This document shows positions 1-6,975 of a stretch of 10,589 nt of DNA, piece after piece (the first letter of the stretch is position 1; the number at the start of each line of letters is the position of its first letter). The notes under the pieces are model-generated. The model had not been told where the DNA came from and searched no databases. It saw only the letters and a list, made by a program, of their open reading frames with translations. The translations under genes and the position numbers were made by a program. Origin of the DNA: CAYMST01 sp964393115 (GTDB lineage Bacteria > Bacteroidota > Bacteroidia > Cytophagales > Cyclobacteriaceae); contig CAYMST010000170.1 of the NCBI GenBank assembly GCA_964393115.1, positions 1 to 10,589 on the forward strand. Direction: 5' to 3'.

Positions 1-97
1 AATAAAAAAGGAATATTCTGTCTGTAGTTGTTAGGACTATATCCATATTACTTCAAACGCCACTGTATTTCAATTAATTGATCTAAACCAATTTCTT

Positions 98-2683
98 ATG
101 AGAAAGTCGACTTTATTTATCCTATTTGTGCTCATTTCCATGAATTTGACGGCTCAAATCACACTCAAAGAGGTATTAAACGATGGAGATATAAATAATG
201 ATTTATTGGTAGAACTGACCGAGGCTCGCCAAATCGAGCTGACAAGTGATGGATCTCTGGCATATATATTGATAAAAGACGGTCTTTCCATTTTCAGAGT
301 GGAACCTACGAGTGAGGAATTAACGTTTTTAAAATTTATCAGTGATACGGTTAGCTTTTTAGGAGGTACCAACGTTTTTGAGGATGCAAAAGCTATTGCC
401 TTATCTCCCGATGATAAGAACCTATACATCATTTCTAATCTACATAAAAGGGTCGCATGGTTCGACCTGGAAGCGAATGGTGATTTAATGCTTGCCGGAA
501 GTATTTCTGAACAGGACGGAGTAGATGGTTTGGAAGACTTGAGAGATTTGCTAATTAGTCCTGACGGGCAATTTGTGTATACGCTGACCGAGGGAAGTTC
601 GTCATTTCAGACAACTAGAGGTGCAATTACACAGTTTAATCGAAGTACGGAAACAGGACTTTTGACTTATGATACAGTTTATAAAGACAACAATTTCTTA
701 GGAGCTTTATACGCCGGGAATCGTCTATTTATTTCACCAGATGGTCTTAATATTTATGTTTCTAACATTCCTCTAGCTATTGAAAGTGATAACGGTAGTA
801 CTGACTACCTAATTTTTTCTAGGGAAGTGGTAACGGGTGACCTTACTTTAGTGAATCAAGCATCTTCTCGTATTGTAGACTTAATCTTTGCCTCTGATAC
901 CAAAGTCTTTTACTCGGATCAAAGCGCAATTTATCAAGCTACACGTGAATTAAATGGAGGTGCATTTGTTGATATAAGACCATTGACTCCATTTGGGTTT
1001 AACTATAATTCGGTTTATAATTTAGCCATTGATACAACCTCCAAAACTCTTTATGCCTCAAGGTATTTTCAGACTCAATCCTCGGTATTAGTTTTTGATA
1101 TAACTGGTGATAGTGCAGCGTTTCAAAACGATATTTCAAATGCCCCTGGCTGGGATATTACTACCGCAGATAATGGATTTATGTATCAAACAAGTTTTCA
1201 AGATAACCGGATATCCATTTATAAACAGGTAATTATAGTCCCTGAAGACCTAGGAATTAATGATGTTACAGCTAAAACGATTACATTCTCTTGGCGTCCA
1301 ATACAAAACGCACTAGGATACCATGTACAACTTACCAATACAACTACTGGGGAATTTGTTGTATTAGCTGAGGACAGTACAACAAATAGCTCTTTTACCT
1401 TTACTGGACTAGATCCGGAAACGCTTTATAGAATTAGGGTAAGGGCATATGATGAAAATATGATCACTGATTTTAGTCCGGCACAGCTTGAAAAGACTAT
1501 GATCCTTCCTCTGACATCACCCGTATTAAGTGAAGCAACAAATGTCGGTTCAGGAAGTTTTTCGATCAGCTGGTCAGAAGTCGAAGGAACAGATGAATAT
1601 CATATTTTTATTTCTAACGATAACTTTGAAAGCACTGGTATTGAACGATTAACGGCCATAGTAAATACTCAATTGACCGTTAGCTCTTTTAATCTTTCCG
1701 AATTAATCCCTTTATCTCCTAATACTACTTACCAGTGTCGTGTAAAGGCGGTACGTACAGGAGCTAATAGCTCATCCTCTGAATTCTCAAATGTAATTCA
1801 GGTAACTACTTTGGATGCTAATTTGGTATTGAACCAGCCGATTGGAATAACTAGTAACTCGTTCTTTATTTCATGGGAGGCATTCCCCGGAGCTACTAGA
1901 TATACTCCGCTCCTATCTCGTGATAATTTTGCTACTACCATTCAACCCTTTAATGGCGTAACTCAAGTTTCCGAGACAAGTTTTACCTATAATGGTTTGG
2001 ATCCAAACACAGATTATCAGGTTAGATTAGAGGCTTTTAATGACGAAATTTTGTTAAAAGTTTCTAATACCATTTCTGTTACAACGAATAGCCCTGTTCC
2101 TCAGAACCCCTTGATATTAAACGAAGCTTCAAATATTTCGGCAACTGCTTTTCTTGCTTCATGGGAGCAACATGATGAAGCGGATGAGTATCGTCTTTTT
2201 TTATCAACGGATAATTTTGAATCATTGATAAGTCCTTATGACGGAACAACTAGTACTTCTGCGACTCAAATTGATGTTGTAGGTTTAACTCCTGAGACTA
2301 GCTATAGCTATCAGGTTAAGGCTTATGCTCAAGAAGAATTAATACTTACTTCTGATACTAAGACCGTAACCACTCTCGAAGGCGGTCTAATCGAGCAAAT
2401 TCTATCCACTCATATTAACAATAATAAACAAATAAATGTGAGGTTTGATAGATACCGAGGACGGCTAACTATCTCCAAGCATTTAGATACCAGTAGGCTT
2501 GGCATAATTAAGTTATTAGCCATTGATTTTAGCGGGAAGGTGTTTGCCGATATAGACATTAACCTTGACCAAGCCCCGTTCGAATTGTACCTAAATTCTT
2601 TTGAAAGTTCCTTACTACTGCTAAGGCTAGTAGATGCTCAGGGAAAGCATGTTTACTCTGGCAAATATGTAGTTTACCCATGA
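98..2683 (+). CDS. Secreted beta-propeller / fibronectin type III multidomain protein
   Basis: This is an 861-residue exported protein, probably surface-bound or released. Residues 1-19 form a signal peptide ending LTA|Q. Residues about 40-380 look like a lactonase/YVTN-type beta-propeller: the blade signature (L/I)SPDG..(V/I)Y recurs at about residues 102, 153 and 212, with a weaker copy near 309. Four FN3 domains follow (about 382-468, 472-571, 574-664 and 670-757), each with W in strand B and an L.P.T.Y..(R/Q)V(R/K)A motif. Residues about 758-861 form a C-terminal domain resembling a T9SS sorting domain. No catalytic motif is visible; in this family type the propeller may bind a ligand or be structural while FN3 units act as spacers, which is inference. 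ATG at 98 is followed directly by the signal peptide. The gene ends in tandem TGA TGA stops and appears monocistronic. A specific function cannot be assigned. Confidence 0.85.
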   Translation: MRKSTLFILFVLISMNLTAQITLKEVLNDGDINNDLLVELTEARQIELTSDGSLAYILIKDGLSIFRVEPTSEELTFLKFISDTVSFLGGTNVFEDAKAIALSPDDKNLYIISNLHKRVAWFDLEANGDLMLAGSISEQDGVDGLEDLRDLLISPDGQFVYTLTEGSSSFQTTRGAITQFNRSTETGLLTYDTVYKDNNFLGALYAGNRLFISPDGLNIYVSNIPLAIESDNGSTDYLIFSREVVTGDLTLVNQASSRIVDLIFASDTKVFYSDQSAIYQATRELNGGAFVDIRPLTPFGFNYNSVYNLAIDTTSKTLYASRYFQTQSSVLVFDITGDSAAFQNDISNAPGWDITTADNGFMYQTSFQDNRISIYKQVIIVPEDLGINDVTAKTITFSWRPIQNALGYHVQLTNTTTGEFVVLAEDSTTNSSFTFTGLDPETLYRIRVRAYDENMITDFSPAQLEKTMILPLTSPVLSEATNVGSGSFSISWSEVEGTDEYHIFISNDNFESTGIERLTAIVNTQLTVSSFNLSELIPLSPNTTYQCRVKAVRTGANSSSSEFSNVIQVTTLDANLVLNQPIGITSNSFFISWEAFPGATRYTPLLSRDNFATTIQPFNGVTQVSETSFTYNGLDPNTDYQVRLEAFNDEILLKVSNTISVTTNSPVPQNPLILNEASNISATAFLASWEQHDEADEYRLFLSTDNFESLISPYDGTTSTSATQIDVVGLTPETSYSYQVKAYAQEELILTSDTKTVTTLEGGLIEQILSTHINNNKQINVRFDRYRGRLTISKHLDTSRLGIIKLLAIDFSGKVFADIDINLDQAPFELYLNSFESSLLLLRLVDAQGKHVYSGKYVVYP
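1241..2368 (+). repeat. Array of four FN3 repeats within the 861-aa protein
   Basis: Four consecutive FN3 units of about 90-100 residues are recognisable at protein level. Repeats 2-4 share an S.DNF(E/A) element (SNDNFES, SRDNFAT, STDNFES) that follows strand C, and all four share the L(D/S/T)P(E/N)T.Y signature before strand F. That S.DNF element is common in FN3 domains of Bacteroidota surface proteins. The copies are diverged in DNA, so this is an old protein-level repeat rather than a recent tandem duplication. Confidence 0.8.
2369..2680 (+). other. Probable T9SS-like C-terminal sorting domain
   Basis: The last roughly 104 residues follow the FN3 array. They are beta-rich, with the strand order of type A T9SS sorting domains: a LTI-like strand, a strand containing a (D/N)..G.V turn (AIDFSGKVFADIDI), a segment where the family usually has a 'L..G.Y.l.i' strand (here SSLLLLRLVDAQGKHVYSG), and a final basic/hydrophobic strand (KYVVYP). 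The usual 'SxGxYxV' glycine is missing, so the match is degenerate. If correct, the protein is exported across the outer membrane and anchored or released there. A final Ig-like domain is the alternative. Confidence 0.45.
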
Positions 2684-2770
2684 TGACGGAAGCTTACGCA
2701 TAATGGTAGTTTAGAACACGTTTGCGATTGGGTTTATATTAACTATTCTCCGTTGAATCTCATTGCCGAT

Positions 2771-3415
2771 ATGCAAATCGATCACATTTTCATATTTACT
2801 TCAGACCAAGGCAAGATTGCTGATGAGTTGGTTTCATTTGGTTTATCCGAAGGTAGTCGTCGTGTGCACCCCGGACAAGGTACCATGAATAGGAAGTTTT
2901 ATTTTGAGAATTTCTTCTTGGAGGTACTGTGGGTTCATGATGAAAAGGAGTTAAACAGTCCGCAAACAAAAGAAAGCGGACTCTGGCGTCGCACGCACAC
3001 CAATCAAGGCCACTTCTCTCCATTTGGTCTTTGTCTAGTGAACACTCATGAGAATGATTTGCTTTTCGAGTCGTCACTGAAATACCAACCAGATTATTTT
3101 CCTGAGGGTTTCGCAATTGATGTACTCAAAAACGTTAGTTCTCCTGGACTACCCTGGACTTTCCGACTGCCTTTTAAAGGTCAAAAAAAGAATGACCACG
3201 AACCTTTAACTCATGGAAATGGCATTAGGAAGTTAACCAAAGCTATTTTTGAGTATCAAAGTGATGCGGATGTTGATTTTTTGGGACACTTCGAAACAGA
3301 GTCTCAGCTTTCGTTTAGACAAGGACCAAGAAATTGGTTACACCTTACTTTTGATAATGCTGCCCAAGGTGGTAAACAGGTTTTTGAAAAGCTGCAATTG
3401 ACCGTTGAGTACTAG
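2771..3415 (+). CDS. VOC superfamily / glyoxalase-like domain protein
   Basis: The protein is 214 residues, cytoplasmic (no signal peptide), with the N-terminal strand pattern of the vicinal oxygen chelate fold: MQIDHIFIF, then an HPGQGT..R segment at about residues 33-41, then FLEVLWV with Glu51. In VOC enzymes the His of the 'DHI' motif and the Glu of this later strand are typical metal ligands, so H5 and E51 are candidates. The second half is divergent and ends with a strand containing NWLHLTF. An in-frame TTG at 2753 would add six residues, but the VOC fold normally begins with M..DHI, so ATG 2771 is preferred. It lies 90 bases before the AraC gene on the same strand and could be cotranscribed with it. 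The family includes lyases, dioxygenases and isomerases; the substrate is unknown. Confidence 0.75.
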   Translation: MQIDHIFIFTSDQGKIADELVSFGLSEGSRRVHPGQGTMNRKFYFENFFLEVLWVHDEKELNSPQTKESGLWRRTHTNQGHFSPFGLCLVNTHENDLLFESSLKYQPDYFPEGFAIDVLKNVSSPGLPWTFRLPFKGQKKNDHEPLTHGNGIRKLTKAIFEYQSDADVDFLGHFETESQLSFRQGPRNWLHLTFDNAAQGGKQVFEKLQLTVEY

Positions 3416-3439
3416 GTGTTCTGATTCAATGAGATCAAG

Positions 3440-3471
3440 TTTGGTATAGCCATAACTTTTATGGTATTTTG
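3440..3471 (+). promoter_or_regulatory. Possible promoter with internal dyad upstream of the AraC gene
   Basis: TTTG at 3440-3443 and TATTTTG at 3465-3471 are separated by 21 bases, close to the Bacteroidota -33 TTTG / -7 TAnnTTTG pattern, although the -7 box is one base short of the consensus. Within the spacer, CCATAA at 3450-3455 and TTATGG at 3459-3464 form a perfect 6-bp dyad with a 3-base centre, a position where a bound regulator could act on the promoter. It lies about 35 bases before the AraC start codon. The match is suggestive only. Confidence 0.25.
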
Positions 3472-3505
3472 AAAGGCCTATTATGCTTGAATCGCACCGT
3501 AACAA

Positions 3506-4372
3506 ATGGATGACTTATTCGAATTTTCACGAAATAAATATCATAAAGAGTTATTGATAGATTGCTTTCTGAAGAGCGAGACGCTAGATATTGAACAACC
3601 TACAGACCCTTTTTTGACTAACTTTTATGAGCTCATCTTTATTACCAAGGGTTCAGGAGTGTTTATGCTGAATGATGAACGAATCGAATTTCAACCAGGA
3701 ACGGTATTGTTTCTACCTCCCCACCAATGGCAGCAATGGCTTAAATTCAACGGAGCTTGGGATGCCGTATACCTGATGTTCGAAGAAGAGTACATCTCAA
3801 CATTCTTCAATGACCCATTATATCTATACCGGTTTCATTATTTCTATAATAAAGACTCCCCCTCTTACATTCTATTGGATCCCGTTGAATTGGAAAAGTA
3901 CACCATCAAACTGATCGAGATTCAAGAAGAGATAAAAAATTTACAGTCTGATAGTGCACACTTGCTACGTTCCTTACTGTACTATTTACTCATTACACTC
4001 AATCGTCGATATGAGGAGATCCATAAATTGGCTAAGTCTTTTTATAAGGAGGCTTTGGTTATGACCTTCCGAAAGCTTTTAGAGGATAATATAAAAGTCA
4101 AGCAACGCGTCAGTGAGTACGCTGAACTCATGGAAGTGAGCAGCTCACACCTTAACAAATTGCTAAAGTCTTATTTCGGCAAGAGTTGTTCGGAGATCAT
4201 CAAGGAACGTCTGGTTCTAGAAGTAAAAAAACTACTATTGTTTAGCAATCAAAGTATTTCTGAAGTGAGTTATGAACTAGGTTTTTCGGAGGTTTCGAAT
4301 TTCACTCGGTTCTGTCATCAGTACCTAAAAATGACCCCTAAGGAGTTTCGCAACCAAAATGATAAATCCTAA
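3506..4372 (+). CDS. AraC/XylS-family transcriptional regulator with N-terminal cupin domain
   Basis: The protein is 288 residues, the normal size for a one-component AraC regulator. The N-terminal half has a cupin-like sensor domain (about residues 38-100): YELIFITKGSGVFMLN followed by F.PGTVLFLPP, the usual ligand-binding jelly roll. The C-terminal DNA-binding domain spans about 195-283 with two helix-turn-helix units: the first around RVSEYAELMEVSSSHLNKLL (from residue 201) and the second around ISEVSYELGFSEVSNFTRFC (from 251), followed by the family signature TPKEFR. ATG 3506 is the only sensible start. It precedes the lipoprotein/SnoaL pair by 164 bases and follows the VOC gene by 90. 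Regulators of this class often control adjacent genes, so the lipoprotein, ester-cyclase and MDR genes are the likeliest targets, by inference. The effector is unknown. Confidence 0.9.
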   Translation: MDDLFEFSRNKYHKELLIDCFLKSETLDIEQPTDPFLTNFYELIFITKGSGVFMLNDERIEFQPGTVLFLPPHQWQQWLKFNGAWDAVYLMFEEEYISTFFNDPLYLYRFHYFYNKDSPSYILLDPVELEKYTIKLIEIQEEIKNLQSDSAHLLRSLLYYLLITLNRRYEEIHKLAKSFYKEALVMTFRKLLEDNIKVKQRVSEYAELMEVSSSHLNKLLKSYFGKSCSEIIKERLVLEVKKLLLFSNQSISEVSYELGFSEVSNFTRFCHQYLKMTPKEFRNQNDKS

Positions 4373-4458
4373 TCGATTTTGATAAGCTAGTATTCTCGAT
4401 ATAGCTGAATCTTTGTATCAGTTAAACTAATAGAGGTGTCTAACACGAAGGTATTCAG

Positions 4459-4490
4459 TTGCTTGGATGAGATTTTGACCTATAGATTTG
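4459..4490 (+). promoter_or_regulatory. Candidate Bacteroidota-type promoter for the lipoprotein/SnoaL unit
   Basis: TAGATTTG at 4483-4490 matches the -7 consensus TAnnTTTG exactly. A TTG at 4459-4461 (21-base spacer) or at 4463-4465 (17-base spacer) could serve as the -33 element. Transcription would start near 4497, giving a leader of about 40 nt before the ATG at 4537. This is the best promoter match I found in the window. Confidence 0.45.
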
Positions 4491-4536
4491 TCCAAGTACC
4501 ACTACGTGTTTCTTCCTTTAAAAACAAATTTTAAGT

Positions 4537-5091
4537 ATGAAGCAATTAATGATTACAGCAATGCTCGCTATGAGTATTGTAACTATGGTGTCTTGTTCTG
4601 ATGACGACTCTTCCACTCCGACACTCCCGGCGTCTCCCATTGCGGCAGGAAGTACAGTGGAGATACGTAACACACTCCAAATTGCCGCTGATCCAAGCGC
4701 AGGAGGTACTGGAGGAGCAGAGTTACCAATTGAAACGGTTTTCAGTGCTCCGGCAGGAACTTTTGAACTGAGTGCCACTGTAGGATCGGCTATTGAGTTT
4801 GATAATTATTTAGATACCCTTTATGATATAAATATTAGTGAGGCTAGCATCTCGTTTGATCTAGTGGCAGCCGCTGACCACTCAGTATACCAGGCTTTTT
4901 TTAGGACCATAGAAGCAGGAACATTCGATCGCTATTACCTAACCTTCCCTAAGGGTCATAACATTACGTCTTCAACTTCTAGCAATACTTCGGCGAGCCT
5001 TTCGATTATCAACGATAAGGAAGTCGTCGTAGCGATTGGAGAGGGATGGAGCTTTAATCCTGGGTCAACTTTCACGATTACACTAAACTAA
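4537..5091 (+). CDS. Small exported lipoprotein of unknown function
   Basis: The protein is 184 residues. A lipoprotein signal peptide is clear: K2, a hydrophobic core, then lipobox M-V-S-C with Cys20 as the lipidation site. SDDDSS follows immediately, resembling the acidic lipoprotein export signal that sends Bacteroidota lipoproteins to the outer surface, so surface exposure is likely. A Thr/Pro/Ser linker follows, then a mature domain of about 155 residues rich in predicted beta strands, Gly, Ala, Ser and Thr with no Cys, ending FTITLN. I do not recognise the family and see no catalytic motif. The start is preceded by an A/T-rich leader without Shine-Dalgarno, normal for this phylum. The downstream SnoaL gene begins 12 bases after its stop, so the two are almost certainly cotranscribed. 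Confidence 0.8.
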   Translation: MKQLMITAMLAMSIVTMVSCSDDDSSTPTLPASPIAAGSTVEIRNTLQIAADPSAGGTGGAELPIETVFSAPAGTFELSATVGSAIEFDNYLDTLYDINISEASISFDLVAAADHSVYQAFFRTIEAGTFDRYYLTFPKGHNITSSTSSNTSASLSIINDKEVVVAIGEGWSFNPGSTFTITLN

Positions 5092-5103
5092 AAAATAATA
5101 CTC

Positions 5104-5616
5104 ATGAAAACGCTAAAAGTAGTTGTTGCGATCTGTCTGATCAATGTTTTTTGCTTCTCCGCTGAGGCACAAAAGAGTAAGTCGAAGAAAATGATCTCTG
5201 AAAAAGAAGCGATGACCTTAATAAAGCCGTTTTATGATTTTCTGGGTAGGAATAGTACCGAGGAAAAAGTAAGACCAAGCTATCATGACGATTGGAAATC
5301 CTATTACAGCAATACAGGATCAAGAGATATGGACCAAACATTAGGATTCGTAAGTGGTCCCCTCGCTCAGATGGTTCCAGATCTAAACTGGGAGATCAAA
5401 GAGTTATACATAACACCGAGCAATCAAATTATTGTAAGGGGAGAAGCTACTGGAACGCCTGCTGGTGATAGTTTTATGGGTAGTCCGTTGGCCGGTGGTA
5501 AATCGTTTACCATTATGAGCATTGATATTCATGAGCTGAAAGATGGTAAAATAGCGAAGACTTATCATGTGGAGGATTGGATAAATGCCATTCAACAAGT
5601 AGCTAAGCAGCAATAA
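5104..5616 (+). CDS. Secreted SnoaL-like / ester cyclase family protein (NTF2-like fold)
   Basis: The protein is 170 residues with a signal peptide ending AEA|Q (residues 1-22) and a mature part of about 148 residues, the usual size of one SnoaL/NTF2-like domain. Supporting motifs are an initial helix EAMTLIKPFYDFL, a middle section with PDLNWEIKEL, and the C-terminal signature SIDIHELKDGKIAKTYHVED followed by W and a Q-containing helix, which is typical of ester-cyclase/SnoaL proteins. SnoaL enzymes cyclise polyketides by aldol chemistry, but most relatives annotated 'ester cyclase' are uncharacterised, so the reaction here is unknown. Its export is somewhat unusual, as many members are cytoplasmic. 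It is second in a unit with the lipoprotein, and a strong terminator starts 19 bases after its stop codon. Confidence 0.8.
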   Translation: MKTLKVVVAICLINVFCFSAEAQKSKSKKMISEKEAMTLIKPFYDFLGRNSTEEKVRPSYHDDWKSYYSNTGSRDMDQTLGFVSGPLAQMVPDLNWEIKELYITPSNQIIVRGEATGTPAGDSFMGSPLAGGKSFTIMSIDIHELKDGKIAKTYHVEDWINAIQQVAKQQ

Positions 5617-5635
5617 ATTATATTCTACACTTATA

Positions 5636-5667
5636 GAGCAAATGATTTATGATCGTTTGCTCTTTTT
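5636..5667 (+). terminator. Strong intrinsic terminator after the SnoaL gene
   Basis: GAGCAAATGAT (5636-5646) pairs over 11 positions with ATCGTTTGCTC (5652-5662), with one U-G pair and a 5-base loop TTATG, followed at once by TTTTT (5663-5667). This is the classic hairpin plus U-tract layout. It ends the lipoprotein/SnoaL transcript and lies only 13 bases before the MDR start codon. Confidence 0.8.
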
Positions 5668-5680
5668 GACTTTTCCATTT

Positions 5681-6667
5681 ATGAAAGCATACGTCGTATC
5701 AAAACCAGGAGGACCGGAAACACTTGAGCTAAAGACCATACCTGATCCCGTACCTCAATTGGGTGAAGCATTAATTCACATTCATGCTTTTGGGTTGAAT
5801 AGAGCCGAAGCGATTACTCGTGCAGGTGGATCTTTTGGAGCAGTTACTTTCCCAAAAGTAATTGGTATAGAATGCGTAGGGGAGGTGATTGATTGTCCCG
5901 GAGGGGAACTTCCTTTAGGACAGAAAGTAGCAGCGGCAATGGGAGGAATGGGTAGAAAGTACAACGGCTCGTATGCCGAAAAAGTGGTTGTCCCGATCTC
6001 AAATGTCTTCCCGGTGGATACCAATCTAGACTGGGTAACTTTTGGATCTATTCCCGAAACTTACTTTACTGCATGGGGCTGTTGTTTTGAATCGCTTAAA
6101 ATCACTCAAAACCCCAAAATAGTCATGAAGCCAGGAGCTTCGGCACTAGGCATTGCTATCACACAAATTGTGAACCACCTAGGAGGAGAAGTAATTGGAG
6201 TCACCCGCAGTGAGCAAAAAGTAGACAAACTGATGGAGGCGGGTATGTATAAAGTATTGGTTTCCAGAGACAGCATTGCCGATCAGGTGCTAGAGGTTTG
6301 GCCTACAAAAGCAATGGGTATTATCGACACGATAGCAAGTCAAGATAGTGTAAAAGATGATTTAGATATGTTGGCACCTGGAGGAGAGCTATGTCTCGCC
6401 GGTTCGCTGGCTGAGAGTTATAAAAATAGTCCACATGTTGACCAGCAAACCATCTTTTCAAAAGATAATATAAGTTACTATTCAAGTGAAGAACTGCATT
6501 CTGATAAAGACACAAGCGTACTACAAGCTGTGGTCAACAACGTGGAAAGAGGCGTCTACAATACATGTATAGATGCCGTTTTCAGCTTTGGTGATGTGGT
6601 GAAGGCTCACGAGCTTATGGAGCAAAATGCCTTTGCTGGTAAGGTGGTGATTGATTTGAATAGATAA
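5681..6667 (+). CDS. Zinc-independent medium-chain dehydrogenase/reductase (quinone-oxidoreductase-like)
   Basis: With the start at ATG 5681 the protein is 328 residues, the normal size for NAD(P)H:quinone-reductase-type MDR enzymes. It begins MKAYVVSKPGGPETLELK and has the N-terminal GroES-like domain with F/GLNRAE, the MDR loop where zinc ADHs would have a Cys ligand; the Cys/His metal-ligand set is not apparent. The Rossmann half carries GASALG (residues 152-157) in place of the usual A..GGVG nucleotide motif, then GGEVIGVTRSEQK. The C-terminal segment has the usual FSFGDVVKAHELME...GKVVIDL. The reaction is probably NADPH-dependent reduction of a quinone or enone; the substrate is unknown. 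An in-frame ATG at 5642 would add 13 residues but sits inside the terminator hairpin and is rejected. How it is transcribed is unclear: terminator read-through or a promoter overlapping the terminator. Confidence 0.85.
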   Translation: MKAYVVSKPGGPETLELKTIPDPVPQLGEALIHIHAFGLNRAEAITRAGGSFGAVTFPKVIGIECVGEVIDCPGGELPLGQKVAAAMGGMGRKYNGSYAEKVVVPISNVFPVDTNLDWVTFGSIPETYFTAWGCCFESLKITQNPKIVMKPGASALGIAITQIVNHLGGEVIGVTRSEQKVDKLMEAGMYKVLVSRDSIADQVLEVWPTKAMGIIDTIASQDSVKDDLDMLAPGGELCLAGSLAESYKNSPHVDQQTIFSKDNISYYSSEELHSDKDTSVLQAVVNNVERGVYNTCIDAVFSFGDVVKAHELMEQNAFAGKVVIDLNR

Positions 6668-6975
6668 GTTCTGTATATCTAATTACTAAAACTTAACTGG
6701 TTTAAAATCTTTTGAGACATTTTGGTTCAGCACACAGCAGAATTACTGGTCAATGTATATTTGGCTAACTCTAGACTTTGACAAAATCCCATGGTCAAAG
6801 CAGTAGTTTGAAACTGACAGTACTTAAAAGGGTTAACATTTATAATGTAGATCACGAAAAGTAGCCCCTCACCTTTCTAAACCTCAATCATCAAGCCCAA
6901 CCATTTTTGTAAATTAGTGTGTTTAAGATACATTTTTTAAATTATTGATTTGTAGGGTTTTAAATGATGTGATTT
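6668..6975. other. 308-base intergenic region with clustered dyad symmetries
   Basis: No credible gene on either strand. Dyads visible are CTTTGAC (6776-6782) with GTCAAAG (6794-6800), the 11-base palindrome AGTTTGAAACT (6805-6815), and ACATT-TAT-AATGT (6836-6848). A consensus -7 box TATATTTG lies at 6756-6763 but has no TTG at the right spacing. TTGATTTG (6945-6952), one base off the -7 consensus, is 23 bases before the next start codon. No clear terminator for the MDR gene was found. Confidence 0.5.

Noticed and set aside
154..432. Minus-strand open frame inside the 861-aa gene
   Set aside because: It lies opposite a clear coding region, has no domain or signal-peptide logic, and is explained as a shadow of the plus-strand gene. 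The same applies to the minus-strand frames at 2796-3116, 5141-5341, 5404-5613, 5782-6024, 6321-6515 and 8256-8471.
2753..2770. TTG start at 2753 for the VOC protein
   Set aside because: ATG 2771 gives the family-typical M..DHI beginning and no upstream ribosome site favours the TTG.
3449..3471. CCATAA-CTT-TTATGG as a terminator for the VOC gene
   Set aside because: The stem is only 6 bp and AT-rich, and the following TATTTTG is not a proper T-tract; a regulatory dyad fits better, itself uncertain.
4518..4778. Minus-strand frame opposite the lipoprotein gene
   Set aside because: The plus-strand gene has a convincing lipoprotein signal and operon context; the minus frame is a composition by-product of Ala/Gly/Ser-rich codons.
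6756..6763. TATATTTG as a promoter -7 box
   Set aside because: It matches the consensus, but the nearest TTTG upstream (6721-6724) is 31 bases away, outside the usual spacing.
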